29,759 bases of DNA from JACVRW01 sp035705985 (lineage in GTDB: Bacteria; Actinomycetota; Thermoleophilia; Solirubrobacterales; Thermoleophilaceae). Within the stretch, counting starts at the first letter, position 1, and the number at the start of each line of letters is the position of its first letter. Shown here one piece after another: positions 8,185 through 16,790 of this stretch. The notes beneath the pieces are model-generated. The model had not been told where the DNA came from and ran no database searches. It was given only the letters and a program-made list of their open reading frames with translations. The stretch lies in contig DASSVP010000113.1 in NCBI GenBank assembly GCA_035705985.1, positions 1 through 29,759 of the forward strand, written 5' to 3'. The position numbers were made by a program, and so were the translations under genes.

Positions 8185-8190
8185 TAACGT
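8185..8190 (+). promoter_or_regulatory. putative -10 hexamer of the GT39-like gene
   Basis: TAACGT, 8 nt before the GTG at 8199, divergent from the ribD hexamer 40 nt away. No Shine-Dalgarno precedes the GTG. Confidence 0.45.
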
Positions 8191-8198
8191 GCGGCTCC

Positions 8199-10007
8199 GT
8201 GCACCGGCTCGTGCTCCTGCTCATCCTCGTCGCCGGGTTCGCGCTTCGGGTGTGGAACATCGACTACGGCCTGCCGTTCGTGTACTCGATCGACGAGGGG
8301 TCGCACTTCACGTCGCGCGCGGTCGAGATGTTCTGGCAGGACTTCGACCCCGGCTACTACCAGAACCCCTCCGCCTACACGTACCTCGTGTACGCGCTGC
8401 TGCGGGTGATGTACGGGCCGCTCGGCTTCGTGTTCGAACTGCCCTTCGGGAACGTCACGGACCAGTTCGACAAGAACCCCACGGAGATCTGGATCGCCGC
8501 GCGCGTGCTCGCGGCCGCGCTGTGCATGGCGGGCGTGGCGGCGACCTACTGGGCCGCCAGGCGGCTCTGGGGAGTGCGCGAGGGGCTCGTGGCAGCCGCG
8601 GTGCTGGCATTCGCCTTCCTGCCGGTGGCCTACTCGCGGATCGCTGTGACCGACGTGGGCTCGCTGACCGGAGTGGCGCTCTCGCTGGCGTTCGCGGTGC
8701 GGGCGTATGTGCGGAGCCGCGCGCCCACAGGCGCCAGCCCACTCCTGGACTTCGCCCTCGCGGGGGCCTTCGCGGGCCTCGCCGTCGCCTTCAAGTACAC
8801 CGCCGGCCTCGCCCTCCTGCCGGTCGCCATCGCCGGCCTCACCCGACTTCGCGCTCAGCCCGGACGGGCCGTGGGCGCGCTCGGGGTCGCACTTCTGTGC
8901 GCCGCCGTGGTGTTCGGCGTGCTCAACCCGTACCTGTTCGGCTCCTTCGACGCCTGGTGGAGTGACATTCGGGACCAGGCCGAGGTCGCTGCGGACCAGC
9001 CGAAGCCGGGCCAGGAGTCGGGTGGTGTCTCGTACTACCTCGACAGCCTGACCTGGGGGCTCGGCTGGGCGGCCGCGCTGGCGGCGCTCGCCGGAGCCGT
9101 GCTCGAGCTGCGGCGCGGCCTCGCGCGGGGGCTGATGCTGATCGCCGTGCCGGCGGCGCTGTTCGTCTACCTGAGCGTGCAGTCGCGTTACTTCGGCCGC
9201 TGGCTGCTGCCTGCCTATCCGGCGCTGGCGCTGCTCGCGGCGGCCGCTCTGGTGCAGGCCTCGGACCTGGTCCTCGATCGATGGAGGCGCCGGCCGGCAT
9301 GGACCGGTCCCGCGCTCGTCGCCGGAGTGGCGGCCCTGGTCCTGGTCCAGCCGCTGGCGGCCGACATCCGGAGCGCACGGGCGCTCGGTCGCGACGACAC
9401 CCGGCAGCAGGCGCGTGACTGGCTCGAGCGGCACTACCCGCCGGAGCTGCGCGCCTCGGTGGAGCCGACGGTCCCCGGTCGCTGGTTCCGCTCCAATCCG
9501 GAGGGCGATCCTCCCCCCTGGCTCTCGCGCTGCGAGCAGCGGGGCGGGTGGACCGAGCCCGGCTGGTCCTACGAGAGCGAGGGCAGGCGCGTATGCGCCC
9601 GGTACAAGCCCGGCCTCGTCGCCCGCCCGGACGGCGGGATTCGCGCCTCGGCATACCACGCCGTGCTCGGCCCCGAGGTCATCGACGACTACCGGCTGTA
9701 CGGCTACTGCCTCGTCATGACCGCCGACGTGGTCCGCGACCGCGCGCTCCAGACCGGCGACCGCGACGCGCGCGCGTACTACGACCGGCTTGCTCGCGAG
9801 TCGCGAGTCGTGAAGACGTTCAGCCCGTACGACGACGGCGCCGGCCCCGTCCCCTTCGACTTCGACCTCTCGTACAACCTCTACCCGCCCGAGTACGAAC
9901 GGCCGGGGCCGACGGTCAGCATCCACCGGCTCGACGACTGCGAACAGGCGACCGGCCCGCCGATCGTCCGGATACCGCGGGCCCGCGAACCCCTGCCGAG
10001 CTTCTAG
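8199..10007 (+). CDS. GT39/ArnT-like polytopic glycosyltransferase
   Basis: A 602-residue membrane protein of GT-C architecture. A first membrane helix (about 4-18) is followed by an extracytoplasmic loop with the acidic pair Asp32-Glu33 in SIDEGSHF, matching the catalytic acidic motif of GT39/PMT and ArnT-like enzymes that use polyprenyl-phosphate sugars. Many hydrophobic segments follow up to about residue 390; the C-terminal ~200 residues are soluble, rich in Arg/Tyr/Pro and probably extracytoplasmic. Donor and acceptor cannot be inferred. GTG at 8199 has a TAACGT hexamer 8 nt upstream. Its TAG abuts the stop of the convergent third GH6-like gene with no base between. A long antisense open frame across it is a GC-skew shadow. 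Confidence 0.8.
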   Translation: MHRLVLLLILVAGFALRVWNIDYGLPFVYSIDEGSHFTSRAVEMFWQDFDPGYYQNPSAYTYLVYALLRVMYGPLGFVFELPFGNVTDQFDKNPTEIWIAARVLAAALCMAGVAATYWAARRLWGVREGLVAAAVLAFAFLPVAYSRIAVTDVGSLTGVALSLAFAVRAYVRSRAPTGASPLLDFALAGAFAGLAVAFKYTAGLALLPVAIAGLTRLRAQPGRAVGALGVALLCAAVVFGVLNPYLFGSFDAWWSDIRDQAEVAADQPKPGQESGGVSYYLDSLTWGLGWAAALAALAGAVLELRRGLARGLMLIAVPAALFVYLSVQSRYFGRWLLPAYPALALLAAAALVQASDLVLDRWRRRPAWTGPALVAGVAALVLVQPLAADIRSARALGRDDTRQQARDWLERHYPPELRASVEPTVPGRWFRSNPEGDPPPWLSRCEQRGGWTEPGWSYESEGRRVCARYKPGLVARPDGGIRASAYHAVLGPEVIDDYRLYGYCLVMTADVVRDRALQTGDRDARAYYDRLARESRVVKTFSPYDDGAGPVPFDFDLSYNLYPPEYERPGPTVSIHRLDDCEQATGPPIVRIPRAREPLPSF

Positions 10008-11270
10008 CTAGCGGCCGAAGGCGCCGAGCGCGCGCAGCGAGTAGCGCTTGAAGTGGCCGTGCGCGGTGCCCTTGGGCGGCGACAGCCAGTCGGTGGCGTA
10101 CTGCGCGTACATCAGGCCGCGCTCGGCCCACCAGGTGCCCACCGGAAGCGGGCCGCCGTTGCAGGAACCGGCCGAGAAGCCGGGGCGGTTGACGTACATG
10201 TACGCGTCCACCAGCGGGTGGTCCGTCGCGGTCGTCGGCGCGGGGCCCAGGCCACGGAGGCCGGGGTGGCACCACACGTTGATGCGGCGCCACTTGTGCT
10301 GCGCCTTGTTGAGCCACTTCTTGTAGTGCAGCGGGCCACGCCCGTTGTAGGACGTGTTGATGATGAAGTGCTTGCCGCCCACCATCCGCGAGAGCTGGAG
10401 GCCGTGCCGGATGTTGTTGCGCGTCCAGTCGTGGTGGGTCACGTTGAGCATGAAGCCACGGACCTTGCTGATGCCGATGTAGCGGAGCTGCTTCGCGGTG
10501 CGGTTGGCGGGCTCCCAGTCGGAGGCACCGGCCTCCAGGTAGATCGTGGCGTTCGGCAGCTCGGAGAACCTGTTCACGCCGTAGCGCAGCACGTCGAGGC
10601 GATCCTGGCGGCGGTCCCGCGCGAGGCAGTCGATCGTGCCGAGCGAGTCCGGCTCGAACGCGATCACGACCCGCGCGTTCCCGACGGTCTCCGCGAAGTC
10701 GTCGTACCACTGCATCGTGCGTCGGTCCTCGGCCTCGCCGCCGGCGCGGTAAGTGCCGCTGCAGCCCTTGCCCTGGTGGCGCATGACCGCCATCAGCGGC
10801 ACGGTGCCGGGCTGGTCGCACTGCACGCGGTCCAGGTAGCCGCGGATCTTCTTCTGCATCCGCGGGCGCGTGAACTTGCCGAACCAGCGGAAGCGCGGCT
10901 CACGGGCCAGCTTCCAGAGCGTGTTCGCCCTCGTGCTCTGACCGGCGCGCTTCCACTTCACCCACTGCATGTAGGCGGGCTCCATGCGGTCGAGAAAGAA
11001 GCGCTGGCCGAGCAGCGGGTTCGGCGACGCGGGATCGACCGCCTTCGGGTCGATGCCGGCCGGTGCGGTCGGCCAGACCGGATTCGTCTCGGCGACGCAC
11101 TCGGCCCAGTGCTCGGGGTACTCGCCAACCGGCGGTGCCGGGACGTTCAGCGGCGGGTCCACGAGGCCCGGGTCCACAAGACGCCCGGGCATGTAGGTCT
11201 GGGCACTGGCGCCCGCCGGAACGACGACGGTGATCGCAAGCGCCAGCGTGAGCTGCCGAAGCTTCGACAC
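10008..11270 (-). CDS. secreted glycoside hydrolase family 6-like protein, copy 3
   Basis: A 420-residue paralogue of the two GH6-like genes about 6 kb away, on the opposite strand. It has a signal peptide (about 1-23, cleavage ASA-QT), a Pro-rich N-terminal spacer (to about 80) and a GH6-like domain from SPNPLLGQRFFLD. EPDSLG carries Asp208. The position before Cys170 is Gly169 and the PG-S-DG Asp is Ala367, the same two losses as in copies 1 and 2. Cys170/Cys215 and Cys334/Cys370 keep the disulfides. It has more Lys and a distinct spacer, so it is the most diverged of the three, and it keeps the YKKWLNKAQHKWRR stretch shortened in copy 2. GTG at 11270 fits the signal peptide; the ATG 11 nt upstream is out of frame. 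No Shine-Dalgarno and no shared GGGAACCCA leader were found. Confidence 0.84.
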   Translation of the reverse strand: MSKLRQLTLALAITVVVPAGASAQTYMPGRLVDPGLVDPPLNVPAPPVGEYPEHWAECVAETNPVWPTAPAGIDPKAVDPASPNPLLGQRFFLDRMEPAYMQWVKWKRAGQSTRANTLWKLAREPRFRWFGKFTRPRMQKKIRGYLDRVQCDQPGTVPLMAVMRHQGKGCSGTYRAGGEAEDRRTMQWYDDFAETVGNARVVIAFEPDSLGTIDCLARDRRQDRLDVLRYGVNRFSELPNATIYLEAGASDWEPANRTAKQLRYIGISKVRGFMLNVTHHDWTRNNIRHGLQLSRMVGGKHFIINTSYNGRGPLHYKKWLNKAQHKWRRINVWCHPGLRGLGPAPTTATDHPLVDAYMYVNRPGFSAGSCNGGPLPVGTWWAERGLMYAQYATDWLSPPKGTAHGHFKRYSLRALGAFGR

Positions 11271-11311
11271 ACTTTGGTCATCGGCACGTTTCGCGAGTTC
11301 CAGAGAGGGTC

Positions 11312-11339
11312 TGGACGCTTGTACGACCCCCGCTACTCT
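11312..11339 (+). promoter_or_regulatory. putative promoter of the Tat-type sulfatase-like gene
   Basis: TGGACG (11312-11317) and TACTCT (11334-11339) are separated by 16 nt and end 8 nt before the GTG at 11348. This is the best -35/-10 pair in the window and implies a leaderless transcript. It lies in the 77-nt divergent gap shared with the third GH6-like gene. Confidence 0.55.
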
Positions 11340-11347
11340 CCGACCGC

Positions 11348-12814
11348 GTGGAAACGCGCCTGAGCCGCCGGCGGCTGATCCAGGCCGGCGCCGCGGGCGC
11401 CGCGGGAGCCGCGCTACTGCCCGTGGTGGGCTGCAGCTCGGACGACGACGGCAATCCGGCCGAGCACGAGGAGCTCAACGTGCTGTTCGTGATCGTCGAC
11501 ACGCTGCGCCCGGACCACGTCGGCGCCTACGGCTCCGAGGTGAAGACGCCGAACATCGACGCGCTCATGAGCCGCGGCCTCCGCTTTACGCGGGCCTTCC
11601 CGGAGGCGATGGTCACCGTCCCGGCGCGGCGCTCGATCTTCGGCGCGAAGCGCATCTTCCCGTACCGGGACTGGAAGCCGAACAAGGAGATCGGCACGAG
11701 CCCGGGCTGGCTCCCGATCGACGACCCTCAGCGCACCTTCACGACGGCGCTCCGCGAAGCGGGTTACTGGACGGCCCAGATCAGCGACAACCCGTTCACC
11801 GCGTTCATGAAGGCCTACGAGCCCTTCCGCGAGACCTTCAACCGGTGGGAGACCATCGTGGGACAGTCCGGCTTCCGGCAGAGGCCGGAGGCCGTGTCGA
11901 TGGAGACCGTGAACCACTGGCTGCCCCCGTTCCTGCGCGACGAGCGCTACGTGCCCGGAATGCGCAAGTACCTGGCGAACACGGGCGAGGGCCGGGACGA
12001 GGAGGAGACCTGCGCCGCCCGGATCTTCAAGGGCGCCGCCGACATGCTCGACGACGCGCGCCGCCGCCAGCCGTTCGCGCTCACGATCGACTGCTTCGAC
12101 CCGCACGAGCCGTGGAGCCCGCCGCCGAAGTACCTCGACATGTACGGCGACCCGGGCTACCACGGGCCCGAGGTCGGCGTGACCGACTACGGCTTCGCGG
12201 AGAACTACACGCCGGAGCTGATGCGCCGCCTGCGGGCGGTGTACGCGGCCGAGGTCACGATGACCGACGTCTGGTTCGGTCGCTTCATGGAGCGCTTCGG
12301 CGAGCTCGGGCTCGACAAGAACACCGTGGTCGTTCTGATGAGCGACCACGGCTACCTGCTCGGCGAGCGCGGCTACACCGGCAAGGTCCCGTCGCAGCTC
12401 CACCCCGAGCTCGCGCAGGTCCCGCTCGTGATTGCGCACCCGAGCGGCCGCCGCGCCGGCGAGGAGCACGACTACTTCGCGTCGACCCACGACATCGGCC
12501 CCACGATCATGTCGCTGGCCGGCGTCAGGACGCCCGACTGGATGGAGGGCACCGACCTGTCCGTGACGCTCGACGGCGACGAGCCGGCCGAGAAGCGCGA
12601 CTTCCACTACGGCGGCATGTACAACCGCTTCTTCATACGCACGGACGACTGGGTCCTGATCGGCGACAACCAGGGCAACGAGCGGACGCTCTGCAACGTG
12701 CGCGACGACCCGGGCGAGTTCGAGAACGTCGTGAAGGACCACCCGGGCGTGAGCCGGGAGCTCTACTCCACGGTGCTGGACGCGGCCGGCGGGCCGCTGC
12801 CGTATTACGAGTAG
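11348..12814 (+). CDS. Tat-exported lipoprotein, sulfatase-like (alkaline phosphatase superfamily)
   Basis: A 488-residue protein. The N-terminus has a twin-arginine motif (SRRRLIQAG) and then a lipobox-like LPVVGC (Cys29), suggesting Tat export with lipid anchoring. The sulfatase fold is supported by NVLFVIVDTLRPDHVG (metal Asp51), TPNIDAL, DPHEPW (251-256), and SDHG (332-335, metal Asp/His). At the C/S-x-P-x-R sequence that is converted to formylglycine in sulfatases the protein reads T90-V-P-A-R94, so the nucleophile would be Thr rather than formylglycine. Thr nucleophiles are known in phosphodiesterase and phosphotransferase branches of the superfamily, so the substrate may be a phosphate ester. 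GTG at 11348 has a good promoter 8 nt upstream. Its 3' end overlaps the convergent EamA gene by 10 nt. Confidence 0.82.
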   Translation: METRLSRRRLIQAGAAGAAGAALLPVVGCSSDDDGNPAEHEELNVLFVIVDTLRPDHVGAYGSEVKTPNIDALMSRGLRFTRAFPEAMVTVPARRSIFGAKRIFPYRDWKPNKEIGTSPGWLPIDDPQRTFTTALREAGYWTAQISDNPFTAFMKAYEPFRETFNRWETIVGQSGFRQRPEAVSMETVNHWLPPFLRDERYVPGMRKYLANTGEGRDEEETCAARIFKGAADMLDDARRRQPFALTIDCFDPHEPWSPPPKYLDMYGDPGYHGPEVGVTDYGFAENYTPELMRRLRAVYAAEVTMTDVWFGRFMERFGELGLDKNTVVVLMSDHGYLLGERGYTGKVPSQLHPELAQVPLVIAHPSGRRAGEEHDYFASTHDIGPTIMSLAGVRTPDWMEGTDLSVTLDGDEPAEKRDFHYGGMYNRFFIRTDDWVLIGDNQGNERTLCNVRDDPGEFENVVKDHPGVSRELYSTVLDAAGGPLPYYE

Positions 12815-13632
12815 GCGATCAGCCCCACTCCCACCGCCACGGCGATCGCGCCGGCAATCCTTCGCCCGCCCACTCCCTCGTGGAGAACGACGGCGGCGAG
12901 GATGGCGGCGATTACGACGCTGCTCTCCCTCACCGCCGAGACGGGCGCCGCCGGCGCTCGCGCCAGCGCGGCGAGCACGAGCAGGTAGGCGCCGAAGGTC
13001 GCTGCGGCCGTGGCCGCGCTCCGCAGTCCGACATCGGGCCGTGTCTCCGTGACGAGCGGGTAAAGCGCGGCGCACGGCGCGACGACGAGAGCCAGGTACG
13101 CGATCGAGTCGGCCCGCTCGACGCCCTCTGCATCGATGAGCGTGTACGCCGCGATGACCACCCCGATGGCCACCCCGAACAACACGTCCCGCCGGGACCT
13201 TCCGAAGTTGACCGTGCAATGCGCGGTCAACTTCGGAGACACCAGGAAAATGCCCGCCGCGACGGCCAGGACGCCGACGCCCGCGGCGACGGAGACGGGC
13301 TCGTCCAGGACGACCGCGCCGGCGCCCAGCACAACCACCGGCGCGAGACCGCGGGCGGTGGGATAGATGACACTGACCTCACCTCCGTCGTACGCCCGCG
13401 CCAAGAGCACGAAATAGGCAAGCTCCAGCGCCGCGGACGCCGCGATGAACGGAACGGCCGACGAGGACACGCCCGCGCCGGTCAGCAGCGCGGCCAGCGC
13501 CAGCAGCGGCGCCCCGAGGAGGAGCACTCCCGCCGTCGCCGACCGCGTCGAGGCCGCCCCCGCCAGCGCGACATTCCACCCGGCGTGCAGCACAGCGGCG
13601 CCGAGCGCCAGGCCGAGGGCGCCCGCGTCCAC
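12805..13632 (-). CDS. EamA/DMT-family transporter
   Basis: A 275-residue membrane protein with ten predicted hydrophobic helices in two EamA-type halves (about 1-132 and about 149-275). The first half ends with the conserved-looking YPTARGLAPVVVLGAGAVVLDEPVS segment. The substrate is unknown; the superfamily moves amino acids, nucleotide sugars and other small metabolites. The central linker between the halves is encoded by a 37-nt palindrome (separate entry). GTG at 13632 lies 4 nt after the stop of the FAD oxidoreductase gene, so they are probably co-transcribed. Confidence 0.85.
   Translation of the reverse strand: MDAGALGLALGAAVLHAGWNVALAGAASTRSATAGVLLLGAPLLALAALLTGAGVSSSAVPFIAASAALELAYFVLLARAYDGGEVSVIYPTARGLAPVVVLGAGAVVLDEPVSVAAGVGVLAVAAGIFLVSPKLTAHCTVNFGRSRRDVLFGVAIGVVIAAYTLIDAEGVERADSIAYLALVVAPCAALYPLVTETRPDVGLRSAATAAATFGAYLLVLAALARAPAAPVSAVRESSVVIAAILAAVVLHEGVGGRRIAGAIAVAVGVGLIAYS
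13201..13237. repeat. near-perfect palindrome inside the EamA gene
   Basis: The arms TCCGAAGTTGACCG (13201-13214) and CGGTCAACTTCGGA (13224-13237) are exact inverse complements. The 9-nt centre can pair further (TGC/GCG with one T-G wobble), giving a 17-bp stem with a 3-nt loop. It codes for KLTAHCTVNF in the loop between the two transporter halves. Its base composition is less GC-rich than its surroundings, which suggests an inserted palindromic unit. No second copy was noticed in this window. Confidence 0.6.
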
Positions 13633-13636
13633 GGTG

Positions 13637-15175
13637 CTAGGAGTGCAGCGGCTCCTTCATCGACTCCGTCTCCGGAGCCTCGATGTAGGGCTGCTTGTCC
13701 TCGTTGTCCTTGCCCTCCTCGTGGTACACCGACTCGGCGTTGACCGCCCAGATGTCGTGGTCGGCGCCGTCCACGAGGTTGTCCACGGCGCGCATCGCCG
13801 TGAGCATCGAATGGTCCGAGTTGTTGTACCTGTGCAGTCCGTTGCGGCCGACCTGGATGTAGTTGTCCAGGCCGTCGAGCCACGAGCGGATCATCGAGAC
13901 GCGCTTGTCGTACTCGGCGTCGTACATCGGGTACGCCTTGGGCACCCGCTCGACGAAGCCGAACTCGAGCTGCGACCGCTTCGCCAGCCCGAGCTTCTCC
14001 AGCTCGCGCATGCCGAGCTGCACCAGCTCCTCGTCGTCCGTCTCCCAGAGCTCGTCGCCGGCGAAGCAGAAGAACTCGAGGCCGACGCACGCCTTCTCCG
14101 GGTCGGGCACCATCCACGGGCTCCACGAGCGAAAGTTCTGGATCCGGCCGACGTTCACGTTCGGGTCGTGGATGTAGATCCAGTTGTCCGGGAAGAGGTC
14201 GTCGCCCTTCAGCACCACGGCGACCGTGAGGAAGTCGCGGTAGCGCATCCCCTTGGCCGCGGAGATCACCTCCGGCTTCGGCTGCGGCCTCGCCATCCCC
14301 ACCGCGTTGCGGAGCGGCAGCGACGAGACCACGGCCGACGGCTCGAAGACCTTGTCGCCCACGTGCACGCGCACGCAGCGGTCGCCCTCGAATTCCAGCT
14401 GAGTGACCTTGTGGTTCAGGAGCACCTGGCCGCCGAGCTTCTGGATGTCGTCGGTCATCGTCTCCCACATCTGGCCGGGGCCGTAGCGGGGATAGTTGAA
14501 CTTCGAGATCAGGCTGGTGACCTTGTTGTCCTTGTTGCCGAAGAAGGCCGAATAGGCGGCCCGGAAGAACGAGAGGTTCTTGATCCGCTGCGCGGCCCAG
14601 TCGGCGCGGATCTCGGACGTCGGCACGCCCCAGACCTTCTCGGTGTACGACTTGAAGAACTGGTTGAAGAGCCAGCGGCCGAAGCGGTTCGACACCCACT
14701 GCTCGAACGTGTCCTCCCTGCCCTTCGGCTTGATGGCGGCGGCTAGGTAGGAGAGAAGCGCCTTCGTGAGGTCGATCGGGCCGAGCTTCTTCATCACGTC
14801 CGGCCCGCGCAGCGGGTAGTCGAGGAACTTGCCCTCGCCCCGGCCGTTGCGCCAGTAGATCCGCGACATCCGCGGGCGCTCGAGGAACTCCTCGCGCATG
14901 ATCTCGTGCCAGAGGTCGTCGACCTCCTTCACCTTGGTGAAGAAGCGGTGGCCGCCGAGGTCGAACCGGTAGCCGTCGCGCACCGCGGTCTTCGCGATGC
15001 CGCCCACCTGGTCCTCCGCCTCGAGCACGACGACCGGCAGGCCCTTCTTGGCCAGCAGGTAGCCGGCGGTCAGGCCCGCGGGGCCGCCCCCGAGGATCAC
15101 GGTAGGCTTCTCGAGCATGTCGGGCCGGGCCAGGTTGGCGGGAGGCGTGGGCTTCGAAGTGTTGTTCTCGTTCAT
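13637..15175 (-). CDS. FAD-dependent oxidoreductase, UDP-galactopyranose mutase/amine oxidase-like
   Basis: A 512-residue flavoprotein. An N-terminal dinucleotide-binding fold VILGGGPAGLTAGYLLAKKG (about 26-45) ends at VVVLEAED, followed by DLGGHRFF, a motif seen in GlfA-like and protoporphyrinogen-oxidase-like proteins. No membrane helix is present. Proteins of this kind often sit in surface-polysaccharide loci, which fits the glycosyltransferases here, but the reaction is not known. The ATG at 15175 overlaps the stop of the upstream GT39-like gene as ATGA, indicating translational coupling. It is followed 4 nt later by the EamA gene. Confidence 0.8.
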   Translation of the reverse strand: MNENNTSKPTPPANLARPDMLEKPTVILGGGPAGLTAGYLLAKKGLPVVVLEAEDQVGGIAKTAVRDGYRFDLGGHRFFTKVKEVDDLWHEIMREEFLERPRMSRIYWRNGRGEGKFLDYPLRGPDVMKKLGPIDLTKALLSYLAAAIKPKGREDTFEQWVSNRFGRWLFNQFFKSYTEKVWGVPTSEIRADWAAQRIKNLSFFRAAYSAFFGNKDNKVTSLISKFNYPRYGPGQMWETMTDDIQKLGGQVLLNHKVTQLEFEGDRCVRVHVGDKVFEPSAVVSSLPLRNAVGMARPQPKPEVISAAKGMRYRDFLTVAVVLKGDDLFPDNWIYIHDPNVNVGRIQNFRSWSPWMVPDPEKACVGLEFFCFAGDELWETDDEELVQLGMRELEKLGLAKRSQLEFGFVERVPKAYPMYDAEYDKRVSMIRSWLDGLDNYIQVGRNGLHRYNNSDHSMLTAMRAVDNLVDGADHDIWAVNAESVYHEEGKDNEDKQPYIEAPETESMKEPLHS

Positions 15176-16749
15176 CCGGTCTTCTCGTAGATGACGCCAC
15201 GCACTCCAATGCGCGTGGCGCGGCGGTAGCGGACGGGGACCGTCTTCACCGGCTCGAGCCGATCGTCCCCTGCGAGCGCAGCGCCCCACTGGGCTGAGCG
15301 GCGCCTGACGAGCTCGGTCCAGGGCGCGTCCCAGTCATCCGCTTTCGATGTCACGGGGTGCACGATGAGGACCCGCCCGCCGGGCGGCAGACTAGCAATC
15401 AGCGGCTCGAGGTTCTTCGACGGCGTGGCTTCCTTCATCTTGTCGTAGCCGTCGGTCCAGTCCATGATGCGGTCGTTCTCCACGGCGCCGATCGCGTTGC
15501 CGAAGCGCAGGTCGGGCGCCCCGCCGAGCTCCTCCAGGTGGTACGCGAGGAGCGGCCCCTGCTCGGGCTGCATCGACAGGACGAGGTCGCCCTCGCGCAG
15601 CTCGGGCACCGAGTCGTTGCGCAGGTCGGACGCGTTCGACTTGTTCTCGAGCCCGTAGCTCTTCGGGATCGCCCAGATGCCGACGATGATCACGAGCGCG
15701 ACGAGGCCCAGGTTCCCCGCGCGCGCCAGGCCGAGCGCACCGAGCAGCAGCATCGGGCCGAGCAGAACGCCCAGGTAGCGCGTGGTCCACGCCGGGGAGA
15801 CCTGGGAGACGACCCAGGCGACGAGGAGGGTGCCCAGCACGATCACCGCGCCCGAGATCAGCGCCGTGCGCTCCTTGTCCTCCACACGGCGGGCGATGAT
15901 CGCGGCGAGCCCCGAGCCGCCGGCCAGGACGAGGGCGACGGTGGGAGTGCCGCCGCCCAGCAGCGACTTCGAGATCTGCACCGGCGCGCCGAAGTTCGGC
16001 GGGTTCAGCCATGGCGCGCCGGTGTGCTGGACCTGGTGAAGGAGGGTCGGCAGCCACGGCAGGTAGAGCAGGCCCACAGCGCCGAATCCGATGAGCGCGT
16101 CCTTCCAGAAGCTCGACCGGACCTCGGAGACGTACCAGCATGGAATCAGCCCGAGCGCCAGGCCGGCCCCCAGGAACAGCCCCCAGTTGTGCGTGTAGAG
16201 CATCCCGGCCAGCAGCACCATGAAGAGCGGCAGGTAGCGCCTGCGGCCGAAGGCGAACACGTGCAGGAATGCCGCGGTGGCGAGCAGCGACATGACGAGC
16301 ATGAGCGAATACATGCGCGTCTCCTGGGCGTACTGCGTGAGAAACGGGTTCACCGCGCAGAGTGCCGCGCAGATCAGGCCGGCCCGACGCCCGAACAGGC
16401 TCCAGCCCGCCCACAGGCCGCCCGGCACGGCCACGAGCGAGATCGCCACCGACAGCGCCTGCGTCTCGGCGGGGCCGTCCCCCGCAAGGTCCATCCAGAC
16501 GGACAGCAGCATGTAGTAGAGCGGCGGCGAGCCGTCCATGCGCAGCACGCCCGGGATGTCGAAGAGCGGCTGCGACGCGATCCCGATCGAGAGGCCCTCG
16601 TCCATCCAGAGCGACTCGCCGAGCGACTTCGTCCGCAGGTAGGACGACAGCGCGAGCAGCCCGAGCAGCACGAGCGCGGGCAGCACGAAGCTGTTCGGCA
16701 GCGAGGCGAGCCGGGGCATGGCTCGGGCACGGGAAGCGAGGCTTGCCAC
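15172..16749 (-). CDS. GT39/ArnT-like polytopic glycosyltransferase
   Basis: A 525-residue GT-C-type membrane protein. The first helix is about 21-36, followed by SLGESLWMDEGLSIG with the acidic pair Asp50-Glu51, and DGSPPLYYMLLSVW near 72-85, both characteristic of GT39-like transferases that use polyprenyl-linked sugars outside the membrane. About ten further hydrophobic segments follow to about residue 365, and the C-terminal ~155 residues are a soluble domain. GTG at 16749 is preceded by a TAGGAT hexamer 6 nt upstream and no Shine-Dalgarno; a Met at residue 11 is an alternative start. It overlaps the FAD oxidoreductase gene by 4 nt. Confidence 0.8.
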   Translation of the reverse strand: MASLASRARAMPRLASLPNSFVLPALVLLGLLALSSYLRTKSLGESLWMDEGLSIGIASQPLFDIPGVLRMDGSPPLYYMLLSVWMDLAGDGPAETQALSVAISLVAVPGGLWAGWSLFGRRAGLICAALCAVNPFLTQYAQETRMYSLMLVMSLLATAAFLHVFAFGRRRYLPLFMVLLAGMLYTHNWGLFLGAGLALGLIPCWYVSEVRSSFWKDALIGFGAVGLLYLPWLPTLLHQVQHTGAPWLNPPNFGAPVQISKSLLGGGTPTVALVLAGGSGLAAIIARRVEDKERTALISGAVIVLGTLLVAWVVSQVSPAWTTRYLGVLLGPMLLLGALGLARAGNLGLVALVIIVGIWAIPKSYGLENKSNASDLRNDSVPELREGDLVLSMQPEQGPLLAYHLEELGGAPDLRFGNAIGAVENDRIMDWTDGYDKMKEATPSKNLEPLIASLPPGGRVLIVHPVTSKADDWDAPWTELVRRRSAQWGAALAGDDRLEPVKTVPVRYRRATRIGVRGVIYEKTG

Positions 16750-16755
16750 GCCGCG

Positions 16756-16761
16756 ATCCTA
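16756..16761 (-). promoter_or_regulatory. putative -10 hexamer of the second GT39-like gene
   Basis: TAGGAT on the minus strand, 6 nt before the GTG at 16749, in the 41-nt gap after the preceding GT-C gene. It suggests an internal leaderless promoter for the GT39-FAD-EamA genes. Confidence 0.45.
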
Positions 16762-16790
16762 GTGAGCGCGCGGCGACGGGCTCGCCGCTT

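Noticed and set aside
8184..9926. Long antisense open frame opposite the GT39-like gene
   Set aside because: The protein is Arg/His/Glu-rich with no domain, and the plus strand encodes a clear GT39-like protein; such shadows are expected in GC-rich DNA.
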